Part shown: positions 43,326-51,640 of the stretch, piece after piece
Layout of the letters: each line of letters opens with the position of its first letter
How positions within the stretch are numbered: position 1 is the stretch's first letter
Assembly: GCA_025060635.1 (NCBI GenBank)
Contig: JANXBN010000001.1
Coordinates: 691,284-755,283 of the forward strand
Direction: 5' to 3'
DNA length: 64,000 bases
Origin: Candidatus Kryptonium sp.
GTDB taxonomy: Bacteria > Bacteroidota > Ignavibacteria > Kryptoniales > Kryptoniaceae
The notes under the pieces: model-generated
Databases searched by the model: none
What the model saw: only the letters and a program-made list of their open reading frames with translations
What the model was told of the DNA's origin: nothing
Position numbers and translations under genes: made by a program

Positions 43326-43945
43326 TTTTTGTCCTCCAACATTGTTTTTATTCTTGACACCACCATTTCAATTGCGACTTCATTTTCACCGCCCCTTGGG
43401 ATTATGACATCCGCCCATCTTTTGCTTGGTTCAACGAATTCAAGATGCGATGGCTTTACGGTTGAAATATATTGGTTTATCACCGATTCAAGCGTTCGCC
43501 CTCTTTCAAGTATATCTCTTTTTATTCTTCTTAACACTCTCTCGTCCGCATCAGTGTCAACGAAAATTTTTATGTCCATTAAATCCCGAAGTTCCTTCTC
43601 AACGAAAACAAGTATACCTTCTATTATTATCACATCTTTAGGTTCTATGTGCTTTACTTTTTCAAGCCGTCTGTAAGTTGTAAAATCGTAAATTGGGACA
43701 TCAATCGGTTCATGGTTTTTTAGTTTCTTGACATGCTCAATCAAAAGTTTTGTGTCAAGAGCGTCGGGATGATCAAAGTTTATCTCCTCAATCTTTTTAC
43801 CTTCAAATTGCGAGATGTCTTTATAATAGCTATCGTGTTCAAGTATGATGACTTTGCTTTCGCCAATTCTACTTGCTATTTTTTTCGCAACGGTTGTTTT
43901 TCCAGAGCCAGTTCCTCCAGCGATTCCGATAACGAGTGGCTTCAT
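43322..43945 (-). CDS. udk: Uridine kinase
   Basis: A 207-residue pyrimidine salvage kinase that phosphorylates uridine and cytidine. The P-loop is IGIAGGTGSGKTTVAKKIA. The uridine-binding region is in EHDSYYKDISQFEGKKIEEI and NFDHPDALDTKLL, and the lid is in RRIKRDILERGRTLESVINQ. ATG 43945 is chosen because it overlaps the rluB stop (ATGA) and starts like the family; an upstream ATG at 43999 would add 18 residues from within rluB. Confidence 0.93.
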   Translation of the reverse strand: MKPLVIGIAGGTGSGKTTVAKKIASRIGESKVIILEHDSYYKDISQFEGKKIEEINFDHPDALDTKLLIEHVKKLKNHEPIDVPIYDFTTYRRLEKVKHIEPKDVIIIEGILVFVEKELRDLMDIKIFVDTDADERVLRRIKRDILERGRTLESVINQYISTVKPSHLEFVEPSKRWADVIIPRGGENEVAIEMVVSRIKTMLEDKK

Positions 43946-44676
43946 TTGAAATATCCCGGCGCTATTTGTTTGAGTTCCTCTTGGTTTAAAAATCTCCATT
44001 CACCCGGTTTTAGATTTATATCTGTAAAGTTTCCGATTTTAGTTCTTATCAAATTTTCAACTTTATAACCGAGTTTTTCAAACATTTTTCTAACCTGCCT
44101 ATTTTTCCCCTCGTGAATTTCTATTTCAATCCAGCAGGTTTTGGGATTCATTTTAACAACTTTTGCTTTGGCAGGCATTGTTTTGTATGTTTGTCCGTCT
44201 ATTTCAATATCCATCCCAGATTGGATCTTTTGCAAATCTTCCAACTTTATTCGTTTATTGATCTTTACGAGATATGTTTTTGAAACTTTTGACTCAGGAT
44301 TTGTGATAAAATCAGCGAATTTATTATCATTTGTTAAAATTAAAAGTCCTGATGTATCCTTGTCAAGTCGTCCTGCTGGAGCAATCCATTCTTTAATGTT
44401 GACGATGTCATAGATCGTTTTCCTGTTTAACTCATCTTTTCGCGTTGTCACCACACCTTTTGGTTTATTTAAAACGATGTAAATTTTTGGTTTTCGTGTT
44501 AAAATCTTCCCATCAACGGCGATTTTATCTTTTTTGAGGTCAACCCTGTATGATGGATTTGTTATAATTTTTGTGTTCACACTTACCCTTCCGCTTAAAA
44601 TTAGCTCCCTTGCGACAGTTCTTGAGGCGTATCCAAGTTTTGAAAGCGCTCGTTCAAGCGAAACACCACTTTTCAT
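43942..44676 (-). CDS. rluB: 23S rRNA pseudouridine synthase, RsuA/RluB family
   Basis: A 244-residue pseudouridine synthase. An S4 domain is at the N-terminus (LSKLGYASRTVARELILSGR). The catalytic motif is PAGRLDKDTSGLLILTND with the essential Asp, and the C-terminal part has EIHEGKNRQVRKMFEKLGY. The length and S4 domain fit RluB (U2605 of 23S), though RluE or RsuA cannot be ruled out from sequence alone. It follows dedA by 3 bases. Confidence 0.85.
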   Translation of the reverse strand: MKSGVSLERALSKLGYASRTVARELILSGRVSVNTKIITNPSYRVDLKKDKIAVDGKILTRKPKIYIVLNKPKGVVTTRKDELNRKTIYDIVNIKEWIAPAGRLDKDTSGLLILTNDNKFADFITNPESKVSKTYLVKINKRIKLEDLQKIQSGMDIEIDGQTYKTMPAKAKVVKMNPKTCWIEIEIHEGKNRQVRKMFEKLGYKVENLIRTKIGNFTDINLKPGEWRFLNQEELKQIAPGYFK

Positions 44677-44679
44677 ATT

Positions 44680-45279
44680 TCAACTGATATACTTAATTAA
44701 GACGAAACCAAGTATCAACAAAATTATGAAAAGAATTGTAAGCCAATCAAAGTATTTATCAATGAATGTTTTAACCTTTGGACCGAAAAAGTAAATTAAT
44801 CCTCCAACCAAGAAAAATCTTGCAGGTCTGCTCAAAGCAGACGCAACAACCAAGGTTTGAAAATTAACTTGAAAAGCACCAGCAGCGATAGTGAAAACTT
44901 TATACGGAATTGGAGTAAAACCAGCAATCGCAATTGCAACGAACGCGTTTTTGTCATACATAATTTTCACAGCGTTATACTCGTCTTGAAGATGGTAAAA
45001 TTCAATTATTTTTTTGCCAATAATTTCATAAAATTGAAAACCGATTAAATACCCGAACATTCCGCCAAGCACCGACCCAATTGAGCAAATAAGCGCATAT
45101 CTAAAGGAAAGGTGTGGTTTTAGGAGAGCGATTGCGATTAATAAGACATCAGGTGGTATTGGGAAAAAGGATGATTCTGTGAAAGCAATCAAAAAGAGGG
45201 CAAGCCCAGCATAGGGTTTGTCTGCAAAGTTTTCAACCCATTTTTTCAGTTCAAATAAAAATTTTGATACTTTTCGCAT
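44680..45279 (-). CDS. DedA/YqaA-type (SNARE-associated) membrane protein
   Basis: A 199-residue membrane protein with five or six helices. The family motif FTESSFFPIPPDVLLIAIAL is near 35-54 and FTPIPYKVFTIAAGAFQVNF near 125. DedA proteins are linked to membrane lipid scrambling (undecaprenyl phosphate or phosphatidylethanolamine) and proton-motive-force maintenance. ATG 45279 is chosen over the adjoining TTG 45282. It is the first gene of an eight-gene minus-strand run ending at the toastrack gene. Confidence 0.85.
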   Translation of the reverse strand: MRKVSKFLFELKKWVENFADKPYAGLALFLIAFTESSFFPIPPDVLLIAIALLKPHLSFRYALICSIGSVLGGMFGYLIGFQFYEIIGKKIIEFYHLQDEYNAVKIMYDKNAFVAIAIAGFTPIPYKVFTIAAGAFQVNFQTLVVASALSRPARFFLVGGLIYFFGPKVKTFIDKYFDWLTILFIILLILGFVLIKYIS

Positions 45280-45356
45280 CAACCTTATCTGTGATTACTT
45301 TTTTAACTTAAACAAGTTAAAAATGTTAAACCAGAAATTCAAGTTTAAGATTAAGA

Positions 45357-45370
45357 CGCAAAATTTTGCG
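45357..45370. promoter_or_regulatory. Perfect 14-base palindrome in the dedA/CDGSH divergent promoter region
   Basis: CGCAAAATTTTGCG at 45357-45370 is a perfect palindrome in the 146-base gap between dedA and the CDGSH gene. This is where a dimeric regulator could act on either gene. The regulator is unknown, and the AT-rich core makes chance more likely. Confidence 0.35.
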
Positions 45371-45383
45371 GATTTGTAAAAGT

Positions 45384-45415
45384 CGCTTTGTTTTGTTAAG
45401 TTAAAACAAAAAGCG
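45384..45415 (+). promoter_or_regulatory. Imperfect hairpin just before the CDGSH ribosome-binding site
   Basis: CGCTTT and GTTTT (45384-45394) can pair with AAAAC and AAAGCG (45403-45415) around a two-base AA bulge. The hairpin ends at the GAGG of the CDGSH ribosome-binding site, so it may influence translation. Confidence 0.35.
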
Positions 45416-45425
45416 AGGTGGTAAA

Positions 45426-45641
45426 ATGATGCGAATAAAGGTAAATGAAAATGGACCTTATGTGATTGAGATAGAATCTGGAAATTTTGAAGTTGAATTG
45501 GGTTCAAAAAAGGAATTAATTGATAAAAAGACGATCGCTCTTTGTAGGTGTGGCGGTTCTGAAAATAAGCCGTTTTGCGATGGCACACATAGAAAAATTA
45601 ACTTTTCTGCGGGCTCCGCAAACATCAAGGTAAATGTTTAA
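45426..45641 (+). CDS. CDGSH iron-sulfur domain protein (mitoNEET type)
   Basis: A 71-residue protein carrying one CDGSH cluster motif: LCRCGGSENKPFCDGTH, with Cys40, Cys42, Cys51 and His55 as ligands of a [2Fe-2S] cluster. Residues 1-35 form a small beta domain. Human mitoNEET and its bacterial relatives act in redox sensing or cluster transfer. The ribosome-binding site GAGGTGG lies 6 bases before ATG 45426 (a second ATG follows at once). No obvious partner gene is adjacent. Confidence 0.9.
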   Translation: MMRIKVNENGPYVIEIESGNFEVELGSKKELIDKKTIALCRCGGSENKPFCDGTHRKINFSAGSANIKVNV

Positions 45642-45713
45642 AAATCTTAAGTGAAATTTCTTTCGTTTCGTTCGCGGGTAAAATTTTACTAAATCAATTT
45701 TCGCGGGAATTTT

Positions 45714-47459
45714 ATGCGTTCTCTGCTTGAGCTTAAGCCATACATTTTTAAATACAAAAAGTTATTTTTGCTTGGACTTTTAGCGATACTTTTTAGTGAA
45801 GCATTTTATGTTTTAATTCCGATTTTAATTGGTCGTGCTGTAGATAGCTTGAAATTTGGGGTGACGGGTGAAAAGCTTCTTTGGTTTGCCTCACTTGTAA
45901 TTGGTTCAACGCTTTTAAGTGGCATTGCTTCTTTCTTCACGAGACAGACGATAATCGTTGCATCAAGGAAAATTGAATATGACATGCGAAATGATTTTTA
46001 TCGCCATGTCCAAGGTTTGCATTATCTTTATTTCAGAGATAAGAAGATAGGTGATATAATGGCTTATGCTACAAATGATATACCTGCGGTTAGGAACTTC
46101 CTCGGACCTGGAATAATGTATTCAATTGAAACAGGGATTGAATTTGTTGTTATACTTGCCATCATGTTTTCAATGAATTTTAAACTCACGCTGATAACTT
46201 TAATTCCACTTCCGTTAATTTCTTATCTTGTTTACAGGGTTGGAAAAATAGTTCACGAACGATACGAGGACATACAAGAGCATTTCGGGACTATGACAAC
46301 GGCAGCACAGGAAAACATTTCGGGAATAAGGGTGCTGAAATCTTATGTTCGGGAAGATTACGAGATTGAAAAGTTTAGGAAGTTAAGTTTTGAATATATG
46401 CTGAAAAACATAAAACTAATAAAAGTTCAATCACTGACATATCCTTTGATGATAATGATAACAGGAATTTCAATCATACTTGTTGTTTGGTATGGTGGAT
46501 ATCAAGTTATAATGGGTGTGATGACGCTCGGGCAGATAACATCTTTTTTGATTTATCTCGGATATCTGATCTGGCCGATGATTGCTTTTGGTTGGATAGT
46601 CAATCTGACTCAAAGAGCATCTGCTTCAATGGATAGATTGCTTGAAGTTTTCAAAGTTGAGCCGAAGATCAAAGATACGGAGGAAACAGATTTTACGATC
46701 AAAGAGATAAAAGGTGAGATTAAGTTTAAAGATGTTTGGTTTAAATATCCGGACTCTGAAGATTATGTTTTAAAAAACATAAACCTTGAGATCAAGCAAG
46801 GGCAAACTGTTGGAATTGTTGGATATACAGGAAGTGGAAAGACGACGCTTGTTAATTTGATACCAAGGTTGTTTGAACCTGATAAAGGTGAAATTTTTAT
46901 AGATGGTGTTAATATCAAAAGAATTCCGCTTAAGGTTTTGCGCGAAAGTATCGGGTATGTTCAGCAGGAGGTTTTCTTGTTTTCAGATTCGGTGAAAAAT
47001 AACATAAAATTTGGGGTAGATGGGGTAAGCGATGAAAAAATTTTTGAAGTCGCAAAGATCGCTCACATTTATGATGAGATCATGGAATTTCCAAACAAAT
47101 TTGATACTATCGTTGGTGAAAGAGGTATAACATTATCAGGTGGGCAAAAGCAAAGAGTCGGGCTTGCACGAGCCTTGATAAAGGAACCAAAAATTTTAAT
47201 ACTTGATGATTCATTTTCTTCTGTAGATGCATACACGGAAGAGATGATTTTAAAAAACTTGAAAAACTTTAGGAAAGGAAGGACGACGATAATTATAAGT
47301 CATAGGATAACAGCAGTTAAGGACGCTGATTTTATTGTTGTTCTTGATGATGGCGAGATCGTTGAAATTGGCATGCACGAGGAACTTCTTCAACTTGGTG
47401 GAGTTTATGCAGACCTTTATCAGAAGCAAATTTTAGAAGAAGAACTTGAAAAAATATAA
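45714..47459 (+). CDS. ABC exporter half-transporter, subunit A (degenerate catalytic glutamate)
   Basis: A 581-residue type IV ABC half-transporter (membrane domain 1-300, nucleotide-binding domain 340-581). Walker A is GYTGSGKTTL, the Q-loop VQQEVFLFSD, the signature TLSGGQKQRVGLARAL, Walker B KILILDDSFSSVD and the switch His ISHR. The Walker B catalytic Glu is replaced by Asp (LDDS). Together with the next gene this matches heterodimeric exporters such as TM287/288 and BmrCD, which have one degenerate ATP site. Substrates of that group include drugs and lipids, but none is assigned here. Confidence 0.92.
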   Translation: MRSLLELKPYIFKYKKLFLLGLLAILFSEAFYVLIPILIGRAVDSLKFGVTGEKLLWFASLVIGSTLLSGIASFFTRQTIIVASRKIEYDMRNDFYRHVQGLHYLYFRDKKIGDIMAYATNDIPAVRNFLGPGIMYSIETGIEFVVILAIMFSMNFKLTLITLIPLPLISYLVYRVGKIVHERYEDIQEHFGTMTTAAQENISGIRVLKSYVREDYEIEKFRKLSFEYMLKNIKLIKVQSLTYPLMIMITGISIILVVWYGGYQVIMGVMTLGQITSFLIYLGYLIWPMIAFGWIVNLTQRASASMDRLLEVFKVEPKIKDTEETDFTIKEIKGEIKFKDVWFKYPDSEDYVLKNINLEIKQGQTVGIVGYTGSGKTTLVNLIPRLFEPDKGEIFIDGVNIKRIPLKVLRESIGYVQQEVFLFSDSVKNNIKFGVDGVSDEKIFEVAKIAHIYDEIMEFPNKFDTIVGERGITLSGGQKQRVGLARALIKEPKILILDDSFSSVDAYTEEMILKNLKNFRKGRTTIIISHRITAVKDADFIVVLDDGEIVEIGMHEELLQLGGVYADLYQKQILEEELEKI

Positions 47460-47477
47460 AATGAGATTTTCCTTCAT

Positions 47478-49304
47478 ATGCACGATTTCAGAGATGATGA
47501 AATACTTGGCAAGGCATATGATTCAAAATTGATGAAACGACTTCTAAAGTATGTTAAACCTTATTGGAAACAAGTTATATTTGCTGTTTTTCTCGTCTTG
47601 ATACTTGCAGTGTTGAATCCATTGCGACCATATATAACCAAATTCGCAATAGATGATTATATCCTTAAATCAAATTATGAAGGGCTTACCAAGTTAGCTT
47701 TGCTTCTGCTTGGAATTTTGTTTCTGCAGGGGATTTTACAATATCTGTTAAGCTACACAACCGAATGGATAGGTCAGAAAACGATTTTTGATTTAAGAAT
47801 GGAAATTTTCGCTCACCTGCAAAGACTTGCGCTGAGATTTTTTGATAAAAATCCCACTGGACGACTTGTAACGAGAGTCACGAACGATGTTGAATCTTTG
47901 AACGAAATGTATTCATCTGGTATCGTTCTCGTGTTTGGGGATATATTTACGATCATTGGAATTTTATATTTCATGTTTAGCTTAAGTTTTGAGCTTTCAG
48001 TTGTAACTTTAAGCGTCTTGCCATTGCTTTTTTACGCTACCTTCTTGTTCAGAAAGAAGGCCAGAGAAGCATATAGAGAGGTAAGGACATTAATTGCTCG
48101 GATAAATGCGTTTCTACAGGAGCATTTTTCTGGTGTTAGCGTCGTTCAAGTTTTCAACAGGGAACAGGAAGAGTTTAAGAAATTTGACAACATAAATGCG
48201 AAATACAGGGATGCAAATATAAGATCAATTTTTTATTATTCTGTTTTCTTCCCGGCTGTTGAATTAATAAGCGCAATTGGCGTTGGTCTTATAATTTGGT
48301 ATGGAGGGGGTAAGGTTTTGGAAGGAACCGTCACAGTTGGTGTGTTGATTTCTTTTCTACAATATACAGAAATGTTTTTCAGACCTGTAAGGGATTTATC
48401 CGAAAAGTATAACATCTTCCAAACTGCGATGGCTTCAGCTGAGAGAATTTTTAAACTTCTTGATACCAAGGTTTTTATAAAGCCACCCGATGATCCAATA
48501 AAACTTGAGAAAGTTCACGGCGATATTGAGTTTAAAAATGTATGGTTTGCATATAGAGATGACGGCGAGATGGTTTCGGATGATGAGTGGATTTTAAAAA
48601 ATGTTTCTTTTAAAATTAATGCTGGTGAAAAGGTCGCGATAGTTGGATCCACCGGTGCTGGTAAGAGCACGATTATAAATTTAATATGCAAATTTTACGA
48701 ACCTCAAAGAGGACAAATTTTGATTGATGGGGTAGATATAAAAAATGTTGATGAAAGAGAATTAAGAAGACATATAGCGGTGGTTTTGCAAGATGTGCAG
48801 TTATTTTCCGGAAACATTTTGACAAATATAACACTTGGAAACGAAAAAATACCTATTGAAAAAGTTGTTGAATCAGCTAAATTAATCGGGGCTGACAAGT
48901 TTATTGAAAGGTTACCGAATGGTTATTTTGAGCCAGTTCAAGAAAGAGGAGCAAATCTATCTGTTGGCGAGAGACAGCTTATTTCATTTGTGAGGGCTTT
49001 GGTTTATGAGCCGAAAATTTTAATACTTGATGAGGCAACCTCAAGCGTAGATGTTGAAACAGAAAAGATAATTCAAAATGCAATTGAAAAATTACTTGAG
49101 AACAAAACCGCAATAATCATTGCTCATAGATTATCAACAATTCAAAATTCGGATAAAATAATTGTTCTTCACAAGGGTGAGGTTCGCGAGGTCGGAACTC
49201 ACGATGAGCTGCTTGCCTTGAAGGGAATTTATTATCGTCTTTATCAATTGCAGTATAAAGATAGAAAAACGAAGTTCGTTAATGTATCGGGGATAACCAA
49301 GTAA
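47478..49304 (+). CDS. ABC exporter half-transporter, subunit B (degenerate signature)
   Basis: A 608-residue ABC half-transporter with the same layout as its neighbour: membrane domain 30-320, nucleotide domain 360-600. Walker A is GSTGAGKSTI, the signature is NLSVGERQLISFVRALV instead of LSGGQ, and Walker B is complete, KILILDEATSSVD. So its own nucleotide site is good but its signature motif is not. This complements subunit A, whose Walker B is altered and whose signature is canonical. The pair therefore has one hydrolytic and one degenerate site. Confidence 0.92.
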   Translation: MHDFRDDEILGKAYDSKLMKRLLKYVKPYWKQVIFAVFLVLILAVLNPLRPYITKFAIDDYILKSNYEGLTKLALLLLGILFLQGILQYLLSYTTEWIGQKTIFDLRMEIFAHLQRLALRFFDKNPTGRLVTRVTNDVESLNEMYSSGIVLVFGDIFTIIGILYFMFSLSFELSVVTLSVLPLLFYATFLFRKKAREAYREVRTLIARINAFLQEHFSGVSVVQVFNREQEEFKKFDNINAKYRDANIRSIFYYSVFFPAVELISAIGVGLIIWYGGGKVLEGTVTVGVLISFLQYTEMFFRPVRDLSEKYNIFQTAMASAERIFKLLDTKVFIKPPDDPIKLEKVHGDIEFKNVWFAYRDDGEMVSDDEWILKNVSFKINAGEKVAIVGSTGAGKSTIINLICKFYEPQRGQILIDGVDIKNVDERELRRHIAVVLQDVQLFSGNILTNITLGNEKIPIEKVVESAKLIGADKFIERLPNGYFEPVQERGANLSVGERQLISFVRALVYEPKILILDEATSSVDVETEKIIQNAIEKLLENKTAIIIAHRLSTIQNSDKIIVLHKGEVREVGTHDELLALKGIYYRLYQLQYKDRKTKFVNVSGITK

Positions 49305-49325
49305 GCCATCTTAAAAAGATGGCTT
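49303..49325 (+). terminator. Possible weak hairpin terminator after the ABC genes
   Basis: AAGCCATCTT (49303-49312) pairs perfectly with AAGATGGCTT (49316-49325), with a 3-base AAA loop. The left arm overlaps the stop codon of subunit B. The T-run after it is short, so termination may be partial and fbp could be partly co-transcribed. Confidence 0.5.
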
Positions 49326-49356
49326 TGATAACAAAAAAATCAAAGGAGGTTAAGTC

Positions 49357-50361
49357 ATGCAAAGAATTATTACAATTGAACGATTTATAATTGAGCGGGA
49401 ACATGAGGTTCCCGGCGCAACTGGAGAATTTTCAAAACTTTTGACGGATATTGCTCTAGCGTCTAAAATTGTCTGGCGCGAGGTTTCAAAAGCAGGACTT
49501 GTTGATATCATCGGTTCAACGGGCAAAATTAACATTTCGGGGGATGTTGTTCAAAAACTTGATGAATTTGCGAATGAGATATTTATCAATGTTATGCAAA
49601 AAGGGGGACATCTTTGTGTTATGGCAAGCGAAGAAAGCGGGCTAATTGAAATACCGGAAGAGCTTGCGAAGGGTAAATATGTTTTGGTTTTTGATCCGCT
49701 TGATGGAAGTTCAAATATTGATGTAAATGTTTCAATAGGTTCTATATTTGGAATTTTCCGCCGCGTGACTTCTGGCGGTAAAGGAACAGAGGAGGATATA
49801 CTACAACCTGGGAGAAATCTCGTCGCAGCTGGTTATGTAGTTTATGGTTCAAGTACTATTTTGGTTTACACTACTGGAAATGGTGTCCACGGGTTTACGC
49901 TTGATCCAAGCATTGGTGAATTTTTGCTTTCGCACGAGAACATCAAAATTCCGAAAAAGGGCGATATTTACAGCGTGAACGAAGGATATTATGAAAGATG
50001 GGATGAGAATATGAAAAAATTGATCAACTATCTTAAAGCTGAAGATAAAGCAACTGGAAGACCTTACAAGTTAAGGTATGTCGGGACTCTTGTTGCTGAT
50101 TTTCATCGTACTCTTTTGTATGGTGGTATCTTTATGTATCCGGGCGATTCTAAAAATCCGGAAGGAAAGTTAAGGTTAATTTATGAAGCGGCACCACTTG
50201 CCTATGTTGTTGAAAAAGCTGGTGGAAGAGCAAGCAACGGTTTTCAAAATATACTTGATATAAAGCCAACGAATTTACATCAAAAAACTCCGCTTTTCAT
50301 AGGGAGCGAGGAAGATGTGAATCTCGTTGAGAAATTTTTGCAAGGCAAATATGAAGATTAA
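49357..50361 (+). CDS. fbp: Fructose-1,6-bisphosphatase class I
   Basis: A 334-residue phosphatase that makes fructose 6-phosphate in gluconeogenesis. The metal-binding and catalytic motif is LVFDPLDGSSNIDVNVSIG. Other family segments are VMASEESGLIEIP, YVVYGSSTILVYTTG and LRLIYEAAPLAYVVEKAGGR. A strong AAAGGAGG site precedes ATG 49357. A bidirectional terminator follows, converging on a small minus-strand gene. Confidence 0.95.
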   Translation: MQRIITIERFIIEREHEVPGATGEFSKLLTDIALASKIVWREVSKAGLVDIIGSTGKINISGDVVQKLDEFANEIFINVMQKGGHLCVMASEESGLIEIPEELAKGKYVLVFDPLDGSSNIDVNVSIGSIFGIFRRVTSGGKGTEEDILQPGRNLVAAGYVVYGSSTILVYTTGNGVHGFTLDPSIGEFLLSHENIKIPKKGDIYSVNEGYYERWDENMKKLINYLKAEDKATGRPYKLRYVGTLVADFHRTLLYGGIFMYPGDSKNPEGKLRLIYEAAPLAYVVEKAGGRASNGFQNILDIKPTNLHQKTPLFIGSEEDVNLVEKFLQGKYED

Positions 50362-50365
50362 TAAC

Positions 50366-50393
50366 AAAGGGGCTCATTTCGAGCCCCTTTTTT
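50366..50393. terminator. Bidirectional intrinsic terminator after fbp
   Basis: AAAGGGGCTC (50366-50375) pairs perfectly with GAGCCCCTTT (50381-50390) across a 5-base loop and is followed by TTT. The minus-strand reading also gives a T-rich exit, so it can end both fbp and the small minus-strand gene at 50398. Confidence 0.92.
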
Positions 50394-50397
50394 AATT

Positions 50398-50565
50398 TTA
50401 TCCCCCTTCGTGATGTTCAATGTTCATCTCAATCCATTTTGAGATAAACTCAACTACATCGTTCCATAATTTAATTTTCTCTTCAAGCGTTAAGTTTGCC
50501 GTTTTGATGATGTTTTCAATTTCATTGCAAAGGTCTTCGGGCAAGTTGAGGTTTTTTTCTTCCAT
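50398..50565 (-). CDS. Small 55-residue helical protein
   Basis: A short gene reading MEEKNLNLPEDLCNEIENII, then KTANLTLEEKIKLWNDVVEF, then ISKWIEMNIEHHEGG. It is acidic, wholly alpha-helical in character, and has a GGAG ribosome-binding site 7 to 8 bases before ATG 50565. Codon choices match the neighbours (many GAA, AAA, ATT), and the gene fits exactly between the fbp terminator and the promoter region of the YtxH gene. No family is recognised. Two amphipathic helices separated by a short linker suggest a small adaptor or regulator. Confidence 0.6.
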   Translation of the reverse strand: MEEKNLNLPEDLCNEIENIIKTANLTLEEKIKLWNDVVEFISKWIEMNIEHHEGG

Positions 50566-50750
50566 TGTTTCGCTCCGATTTTTGTTGCTTTTAAAGTATT
50601 TTATTCCCGCTTTTTCTCGTCATCTTTACTATTGAAAGAACATAGTTGGTAGTTTTTCAAAATTTAAAGATTTTCTAATAAAATCTCAACAGGCTGTAAA
50701 GAAGGGTGGGGAAATATGGGATTTCTTGTATATTATGGCACAACTTAAAC

Positions 50751-50780
50751 TTGCCAGTTCTTGATTTTTTATGCTATACT
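50751..50780 (+). promoter_or_regulatory. Candidate promoter before the YtxH-like gene
   Basis: TTGCCA at 50751-50756 and TATACT at 50775-50780 are separated by 18 bases and resemble a sigma-70 promoter. A TAnnTTTG box (TATCTTTG, 50789-50796) also lies here but lacks a TTG at the right distance. Which one is used is unclear. Confidence 0.35.
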
Positions 50781-50829
50781 TTTTATCTTATCTTTGAGTT
50801 TTTACAAAATAAAATTTTGGAGGTTGGAG

Positions 50830-51159
50830 ATGGCTCAAAATAATAACGAAGGGATGTTCAAAGGATTTTTAATTGGTTTCCTCGCTGGGAGTGCGCTTGG
50901 GGCGATACTTGCTATGTTATTTACACCGAAGAGCGGTAAAGAAATGAGATCTTTGATTAAAGAAAAATCTGGAGAGTATCTTGGTGAAGCAAAAGCGAAA
51001 GCGGAGGAAATTATTGAAAAAGCGAAAGAAGAAGCTGAAAAGATTAAAAAAGAAATTGATGAAATAATTACGACTGCAAAACAAAAAGTTGAAACAGTAA
51101 AGGAAGCAGTGAAGTCAGGCGTTGAAACTTATAAAGAAGAAACTAGAAAGAAAAGTTAG
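50830..51159 (+). CDS. YtxH-domain membrane protein
   Basis: A 109-residue protein with a glycine-rich membrane helix (FLIGFLAGSALGAILAMLFT) followed by the YtxH hallmark PKSGKEMRSLIKEK, and then a long charged coiled coil (AKAKAEEIIEKAKEEAEKIK and onward). YtxH proteins are stress-related in Firmicutes but their action is unknown. ATG 50830 has GGAGG 6 bases upstream. An in-frame start at 50761 would add a different hydrophobic stretch. It pairs with the DUF948 gene that follows. Confidence 0.85.
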   Translation: MAQNNNEGMFKGFLIGFLAGSALGAILAMLFTPKSGKEMRSLIKEKSGEYLGEAKAKAEEIIEKAKEEAEKIKKEIDEIITTAKQKVETVKEAVKSGVETYKEETRKKS

Positions 51160-51167
51160 ATCCAGGT

Positions 51168-51196
51168 AAGGCAAGACACTATGTCTTGCCTTTTTT
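51168..51196 (+). terminator. Intrinsic terminator between the YtxH and DUF948 genes
   Basis: GGCAAGACA (51170-51178) and TGTCTTGCC (51182-51190) form a perfect stem with loop CTA, followed by six T. The DUF948 gene starts 30 bases on, so it needs its own promoter or readthrough. Confidence 0.9.
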
Positions 51197-51225
51197 ATTT
51201 TTAAAAATAACTTCAACAAGGTGGC

Positions 51226-51612
51226 ATGGAGATATTAATTCAAATCTTAACTGCTTTATTACTTGCAAGCGCAGTTGTTGTCCTTATTTATCTTGTTGTT
51301 GTCTTTGCCAAATTGAAAACATTGATAGAAAACTTAAACCGGACGACTAAAGAAATTAATTCAAAATTACCAACGATTCTTGAGAATCTTAAAAAAATTT
51401 CAGAGCAGCTTGCGGATGTGACCTCAAAAGCTCAATCCCAATTTGAAACCGTCCAAAACTTATCTGAATCAGTTCAATCTTATTTCAAAAAGCTTCGCGG
51501 AATTTTCTCGCCAGATAGTTCTTCATCTGCGGAAGGTCTGCCATTCGGCTTAACAAAAATTTTTGCTTTGATAAAGGCAATTCGCACTGTCATCGCAAGA
51601 TTAAAGACATAA
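51226..51612 (+). CDS. DUF948-like membrane protein
   Basis: A 128-residue protein with an N-terminal membrane helix (LIQILTALLLASAVVVLIYL) and a long helical, Ser/Thr/Gln-rich cytoplasmic part with the DUF948 style (LIENLNRTTKEINSKLPTIL, ISEQLADVTSKAQSQFETVQ). Such proteins often sit beside YtxH-domain genes, as here. The function is unknown. Confidence 0.78.
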   Translation: MEILIQILTALLLASAVVVLIYLVVVFAKLKTLIENLNRTTKEINSKLPTILENLKKISEQLADVTSKAQSQFETVQNLSESVQSYFKKLRGIFSPDSSSSAEGLPFGLTKIFALIKAIRTVIARLKT

Positions 51613-51640
51613 AACATAAAAAGATAAGGAGGTAGATAAA

